From the NCBI RefSeq assembly GCF_003994335.1, contig NZ_PNQZ01000061.1, positions 216,063-280,062 on the forward strand: a stretch of DNA of 64,000 bases. The letters are read 5' to 3'. Of the stretch, positions 60,073 to 64,000 are shown piece after piece. Made by a program: the position numbers and the translations under genes. Position 1 is the first letter of the stretch, and every line of letters starts with the position of its first letter. The notes under the pieces are model-generated. The model was not told where the DNA came from and searched no databases. It saw only the letters and a list, made by a program, of their open reading frames with translations. The DNA is from Asaia sp. W19 (GTDB lineage Bacteria > Pseudomonadota > Alphaproteobacteria > Acetobacterales > Acetobacteraceae).

Positions 60073-60447
60073 TTGCGACTCAGAAAGAATTCCCGGCAAC
60101 AGCGACGTCGCGAAATGCTCGATCGTGCCCAGGCGCTGACAGCCGTGTTGCGGCGCGAGACCGGCGTTCGTGCAGCCCGACGGAGCGCGGAGGCAAGCAT
60201 CGTCAGCGCCGAGCGCGCCATTCTCGAGTCGAATGATGGCGACAGCGCAGTCGAGGGATTCATGAACTGGCTGCCCGAGGCACGCCATGCCATCGACACG
60301 GCGCGGGCCGCTGAGCGCGAGGTGGCGATCGATGTCGCGGTCGCCTATCAGGCCTTCATCGTCGCGAAGAACGCCTCAACCCGGGCGGAGGAAGGTGATG
60401 AGCAGCCTTCGGAGACACGTGTGACGAGTTTGCCCGGGGAGGGGTGA
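60073..60447 (+). CDS. Possible FliJ-like flagellar export chaperone
   Basis: 124 aa, TTG start uncertain. It is helical and Arg/Ala/Glu-rich (MLDRAQALTAVLRRETGVRA, EARHAIDTARAAEREVAIDV), the coiled-coil style of FliJ proteins. In several alphaproteobacteria fliJ lies near ctrA, but the usual partner fliI is not seen here. The assignment is weak; it could equally be another small coiled-coil protein. Confidence 0.35.
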   Translation: MRLRKNSRQQRRREMLDRAQALTAVLRRETGVRAARRSAEASIVSAERAILESNDGDSAVEGFMNWLPEARHAIDTARAAEREVAIDVAVAYQAFIVAKNASTRAEEGDEQPSETRVTSLPGEG

Positions 60448-60501
60448 TTGCAAAGAATGACGGCCGCCATGAGGGGGCGCGTCCCTCTCTTAACAGGTCA
60501 G

Positions 60502-60930
60502 TCATCCAGCCTGGGGTGGAGTGTCGTTTAGTGGGACCGGTGGGAAGGGGCGCGTGCCGATTACAACGCAGGCAACCGGGTGACCCTTAGCCCGTACAAA
60601 ACTGAGAAATGTCTCGCCTCGCGTGTCGAACAGATCGGTTTTGACAGTCAGCGTTGCACTCACGAGGCCTGCGGGGCGTGCAGCGAGTGTCGTGGCAGCG
60701 TGGTCGAGCAGGCGGTGGATTGCGCGCTCGACGGCAGCGAGTAGCGCATTTTCATCGCTATCGGGCGTAGCGTGCCGGTGTACGATCCTGCGCCAATCGT
60801 CCCGTGTAAGGAAAGCCGGAATTCCTCCCGGCGGGGTCGTCTGCTCAGCCCGGAGAATCTGGCCCGATTGGGCCAGATCCACGATATCGATCTCAGGGAG
60901 CGTGGAGGGGTCCAGAACGAATTCTTTCAT
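60502..60930 (-). CDS. Hypothetical protein, 142 aa
   Basis: ATG-started, acidic/neutral mixed protein (MKEFVLDPSTLPEIDIVDLA, LTRDDWRRIVHRHATPDSDE, VERAIHRLLDHAATTLAARP). No signal or membrane segment. A flagellar-region accessory protein is possible because of its neighbours, but nothing in the sequence shows it. Confidence 0.6.
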   Translation of the reverse strand: MKEFVLDPSTLPEIDIVDLAQSGQILRAEQTTPPGGIPAFLTRDDWRRIVHRHATPDSDENALLAAVERAIHRLLDHAATTLAARPAGLVSATLTVKTDLFDTRGETFLSFVRAKGHPVACVVIGTRPFPPVPLNDTPPQAG

Positions 60931-60950
60931 GGGTTTCCTCGCTTCCTTAG

Positions 60951-61538
60951 CTATTCCTGACCATATCCAGTACCGTTGGCGGCAGGTGATGTGCCGCTCT
61001 GACCGGGAGGGGCGCCCATGGCCTGCATTAGGGCTGTCACCTGGTCAGGATGCGCATGAAAGAGCGCGACATTTGCCGGGTTTGGCGCCGGGAGGCCCGC
61101 CGGGAGCGACTGCCCGTTTGTCGCAGCTACTGTCATCCCGAAAGCGGTCATACCCATCGTGAAGCTTTCCGGCGTGAAGCCATGTGCACTCAGTATGGAT
61201 GCTACGCCTGGAAGGCCGCCGATCTGGCGGATTGTTTCCTGTAGAGAGAGGCGGGTGGAATCGGGCGGGCGAATATTGGCTGCCTGCAGAGCCTGGAGCG
61301 CCTGAGCAGCACGTGGCATGAAGTCTGTCGGCAGGGGATAGCGTAATCCCGCCTCGATGTCCTGGCGCATGGCCGGGGAGATGCTGCCCTGCTGCGCAGG
61401 GGCATTATGATGGGGCAGTTCATTCTGCGGAACAACGCTCTGCGCCCGTGCGGGGCCGCTGTAGGCGAGCGCCAATGTCAGTGCCGGTGCGATGAACGCC
61501 AATGCCGCCCGAGGTTTGAAGCGTGATGTCATACCCAT
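60951..61538 (-). CDS. Exported hypothetical protein, 195 aa
   Basis: Signal peptide (FKPRAALAFIAPALTLALAY, cleavage near ARA-QS), then a Pro/Gln-rich helical mature part with LQALQAANIRPPDSTRLSLQ and a C-terminal Gly/Ser/Pro tail. Its 5' end overlaps the aminopeptidase stop by 10 nt. Probably periplasmic or secreted; unknown function. Confidence 0.65.
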   Translation of the reverse strand: MGMTSRFKPRAALAFIAPALTLALAYSGPARAQSVVPQNELPHHNAPAQQGSISPAMRQDIEAGLRYPLPTDFMPRAAQALQALQAANIRPPDSTRLSLQETIRQIGGLPGVASILSAHGFTPESFTMGMTAFGMTVAATNGQSLPAGLPAPNPANVALFHAHPDQVTALMQAMGAPPGQSGTSPAANGTGYGQE

Positions 61539-62770
61539 TCTCCCTTGCGCATCAGAGGCGTAGCCGTCCCGTCTTCATGGAGGCCATCGAGATCGATTTT
61601 GTCCGAGCCGATCATCCAGTCGATATGGATCATGCTCATATTAGCCCCGCGTGATGCCAGGTCGTCCGGGCTCGCGCCTTCGGTATCGAACAGGCATTTC
61701 GTGTAAGCCTGCCCAAGCGCGATATGGCTGGATGCGTTTTCATCGAACAACGTGTTGCGGAAGAGGATGCCCGTATCAGAAATCGGCGACGCGTGCGGCA
61801 CGAGAGCGACCTCGCCCAGACGAGCGGCGCCATCATCGGTCTCCAGAATACGGCGCAGCGCGTCTTCGCCCTTGCCCGCATGGGACTCGATGATCCGACC
61901 ACCCTCGAAGGTCACGCGGATGTCGTCAATGAGCGTGCCCTGATGGAAGAGCGGTTTCGTGCTCGATACATGACCGCTGACGCGATGACTGTGAGGGGTG
62001 GTAAATACCTCCTCGGTAGGGATGTTCGGGTTGCAGTCAATCCCATTGGTCGTGCGCTCGGAGCCGCCTGCCCATGCATGGCCATCCGCCAACCCGACGC
62101 GCAGATCCGTGCCGGGGCCGGTGAAATGCAGGGTGTGGAAGCGACGGTCGTTCAGCATCGCCGCCTTGGCATGCAGGGCTGCGTTATGCTGCTGCCACGC
62201 GATCACCGGGTCGGGGGCTTCGAGTCGCGAGGAGGCAAAGATTGCGTCCCACAGCCGTGCCTGAGCCTGTTCAGCCGGCAATTCGGGGAATACCTGCTGC
62301 GACCAGGCCGTGGTGGCGAAAGCGACAATGGTCCAGTTTGTATCGAAGCGCGTGATGATTTCCATGGCTTCGCGGCTGGCGCGTGATGCAGCGCGGCTCG
62401 CTCGGGAGACGCGTGCGGGATCCTGCCCGTTCAGCAGGGTCGGGTTGCTGCCCGTAATTGCCAGTCGCGCCGCTCCCTCGCGATATGCCCGGGCGATACC
62501 GTCGGCCATCCACTGGGCGGAGTGGTCGAGCGCATCATCAGAGGCAAAGCGATAACGGGCCAATGTGGCCTCGTCATCGCTGTACTGCGTCGTGACAAGG
62601 CTGGCGCCAGCCCGATAGGCGTGTTCGGTAATGCGCCTGACGAGTGCAACGGCCTCCAGTGGCGCGGAGACGACCAGTTCCTGCCCGGGCTGAAGATTGA
62701 GCCCGATCCTGACGGCAACTTCGCCGAGCCTGTCCAGGCGATCTGCGAAGGGGATGGTGGCTTCAGACAT
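61529..62770 (-). CDS. M29-family aminopeptidase
   Basis: 413 aa metallo-aminopeptidase of the thermophilic-type M29 family (AmpS/PepS). Seen: PGQELVVSAPLEAVALVRRI, the metal-site segment NPNIPTEEVFTTPHSHRVSG, RITFEGG-like VTFEGGRIIESHAGKGEDAL, LGEVALVPHASPIS, FDENASSHIALGQAY and MIHIDWMIGS. It removes N-terminal residues from peptides in the cytoplasm. ATG 62770 preferred. Confidence 0.92.
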   Translation of the reverse strand: MSEATIPFADRLDRLGEVAVRIGLNLQPGQELVVSAPLEAVALVRRITEHAYRAGASLVTTQYSDDEATLARYRFASDDALDHSAQWMADGIARAYREGAARLAITGSNPTLLNGQDPARVSRASRAASRASREAMEIITRFDTNWTIVAFATTAWSQQVFPELPAEQAQARLWDAIFASSRLEAPDPVIAWQQHNAALHAKAAMLNDRRFHTLHFTGPGTDLRVGLADGHAWAGGSERTTNGIDCNPNIPTEEVFTTPHSHRVSGHVSSTKPLFHQGTLIDDIRVTFEGGRIIESHAGKGEDALRRILETDDGAARLGEVALVPHASPISDTGILFRNTLFDENASSHIALGQAYTKCLFDTEGASPDDLASRGANMSMIHIDWMIGSDKIDLDGLHEDGTATPLMRKGEWV

Positions 62771-62858
62771 CACGGTATCTCCTCAAGAACTGAGCGCGTT
62801 CCGGCCCGGTGGCCGCCTTTAGGGGGCGGCCCTGATTCCGGTCTGGAACCGATGCAAG

Positions 62859-63143
62859 TTACTCGCCGAATGTTTCGGCGTGGTGAGCGCGGCGCGGTGC
62901 GCGGCGCGGGCGTTCCTGTCGCTGGGGCTTTTCCGGCGTTGCGGGCTTGTCCGTGCGCGAAGCCGCACGGATCTCGACCTCGAGTTCGCGGATACGACGC
63001 TGCACGCTCTCCTTGAGGGAAGGGGAGGTGTGCGGCTTCATTGTAGCCAAGGTTTCCTTCAGATCGCGCAGCTGCTTCTGCTTCTCCGCCAGGTTGCGAC
63101 GGATCGGCTGGTTGTCGGAAAGCTGTCCCGTATAGGAGCGCAT
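62859..63143 (-). CDS. Small basic helical protein, 94 aa
   Basis: A helical N-terminal region with coiled-coil heptads (NLAEKQKQLRDLKETLATMK, SLKESVQRRIRELEVEIRA) and an Arg/Pro/Ala-rich C-terminal tail that could bind nucleic acid. No family recognised. It stands alone between the aminopeptidase and hisC. Confidence 0.55.
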   Translation of the reverse strand: MRSYTGQLSDNQPIRRNLAEKQKQLRDLKETLATMKPHTSPSLKESVQRRIRELEVEIRAASRTDKPATPEKPQRQERPRRAPRRAHHAETFGE

Positions 63144-63272
63144 GGTCGACTCTTTCTTTTCCTGTCCGGCTGTGGCCGGGATTCTTCATTGCACGGGCTC
63201 TGCCGGACGCGCGGAAGCATCCGGACAGGCCCTCGTCTGGTTTTTGTCAGAGGGGCGGGCGGGCGCCGTATA

Positions 63273-64000
63273 TCAGCGCGTCGTCAGACCCATGGAGGCA
63301 AGGGCCCCGATCAGACGGCTCATCTCCGCATCCGTGCCGATCGTGATGCGCAGCCAGTCGCGTATGCGGGGCGCACCGAGTTGTCGTACGATGATGTGGC
63401 GTTCACGCAAGCCTACCAGCAGATCGCCAGCCTGATGTGCGGGGTGATGCACGAGAACAAAATTGGCACAGGATGGAAGAATGTCAAAGCCCAACCCGGC
63501 AAGGTTCTGCACAAATCGTTCTCTGGTGGCCATGACCTGCCGGGTGGTCTGAGTTAGCCATTCCTCATCTGCAATGGCGGCGGCGGCTCCGGTCTGGGCC
63601 AGTCGGCTGAGCGGGTAGGAGTTGAAGCTGTCCTTGACACGCACCAGCCCCTCGATGAGGTCGGGATGACCGATCGCGTAACCGACACGTAGCCCTGCAA
63701 GGGCGCGGGATTTGGAGAGGGTCTGCACGACCAGAAGATTGTCGTGTTCCTCCGTCAGGCGAATGGCGGATTGGGCGCCGAAATCGACATAGGCTTCATC
63801 AATGATGATGGTTCTGTCTGGTTGCAACGAGGCGAGACGCGAGATCGCTTCAAGGGGAATCGCATGGCCTGTATTGGCATTGGGGTTCGCGATCGCAATC
63901 CCGCCGCACGGTATCGCATAATCCTCGACATCGATCTCGAACCGAGCGTTGAGCGGAATCTCCCGATAGGGCTGGTCGAACAGGTCGCAATAGACCGGGT
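63273..64000 (-). CDS. hisC: Histidinol-phosphate aminotransferase, 5' end cut off by the window
   Basis: PLP enzyme converting imidazole acetol-phosphate and glutamate to histidinol-phosphate. The visible C-terminal 242 residues include IAIANPNANTGHAIPLEA, IIIDEAYVDFG with the PLP-contacting Asp/Tyr, LSKSRALAGLRVGYAIG with the PLP Lys, and the C-terminal NFVLVH and RDWLRITIG. The frame is open to the window end; the N-terminus lies beyond 64000. Related AAT-I enzymes cannot be fully excluded. Confidence 0.92.
   Translation of the reverse strand, partial: PVYCDLFDQPYREIPLNARFEIDVEDYAIPCGGIAIANPNANTGHAIPLEAISRLASLQPDRTIIIDEAYVDFGAQSAIRLTEEHDNLLVVQTLSKSRALAGLRVGYAIGHPDLIEGLVRVKDSFNSYPLSRLAQTGAAAAIADEEWLTQTTRQVMATRERFVQNLAGLGFDILPSCANFVLVHHPAHQAGDLLVGLRERHIIVRQLGAPRIRDWLRITIGTDAEMSRLIGALASMGLTTR

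Noticed and set aside
1..64000. CRISPR array, rRNA genes or insertion sequences
   Set aside because: No regularly spaced repeats, no rRNA sequence and no transposase gene seen in the window.

Overview
The window holds two things: most of a temperate podovirus-type prophage (1 to 35902, left end outside the window) and a stretch of alphaproteobacterial chromosome (35903 to 64000). The chromosome looks like an acetic acid bacterium (Acetobacteraceae; Asaia or Gluconobacter relatives are my guess). This rests on the high-GC gene style, the secA-yebC-ruvCAB-ybgC-tol-pal-cpoB-tilS-ftsH-glmM order and a CtrA-family regulator. It is inference, not a database match.

Prophage, left to right. Positions 10-8546 (+ strand) hold a T7-like replication module: primase-helicase, endonuclease VII, family A DNA polymerase, a nucleotidyltransferase-like protein, a cytosine methyltransferase, a 5'-3' exonuclease and a DUF3310-like protein. 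No phage RNA polymerase is visible. Positions 8543-28457 (- strand) hold, read right to left, tail and ejection proteins, terminase, portal, scaffold, an SU10-type (DUF5309-like) major capsid protein, tail fibre genes and a tightly overlapping lysis cassette ending in a bidirectional hairpin. Positions 28458-35741 hold small early genes, an XRE regulator, an Arc-like repressor with a BRO/KilAC antirepressor (resembling the P22 immI arrangement) and a tyrosine integrase. The integrase abuts 35859-35902, the displaced 3' part of a tRNA-Gly(CCC), which marks the attachment site.

Chromosome. Positions 35927-41157 (- strand) carry an exported protein, a 2OG-Fe dioxygenase, NDH-2, ArgJ and a parvulin-type isomerase. 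Positions 41520-58880 (+ strand) carry secA, yebC, ruvC, ruvA, ruvB, ybgC, tolQRAB, pal, cpoB, tilS, ftsH, glmM and thiD: protein export, Holliday-junction processing, the Tol-Pal envelope system, tRNA modification, membrane proteolysis and cell-wall precursor synthesis. Positions 58872-64000 carry a CtrA homologue, a possible FliJ remnant, hypothetical genes, an M29 aminopeptidase and the 3' part of hisC.

Most unusual points: (i) two phage genes, the exonuclease and a lysis-region lipoprotein, appear to start at AUA codons with well-placed ribosome binding sites; (ii) an 810-bp ORF with its own Shine-Dalgarno lies fully inside the methyltransferase gene in another frame and has family-like sequence; (iii) the host CtrA naturally carries Glu at position 51, where Asp is phosphorylated in Caulobacter, matching a known phosphomimetic substitution; (iv) a perfect 24-bp inverted repeat with a third diverged copy lies in the phage immunity region; (v) the phage DNA polymerase has Gln in place of the steric-gate Glu.
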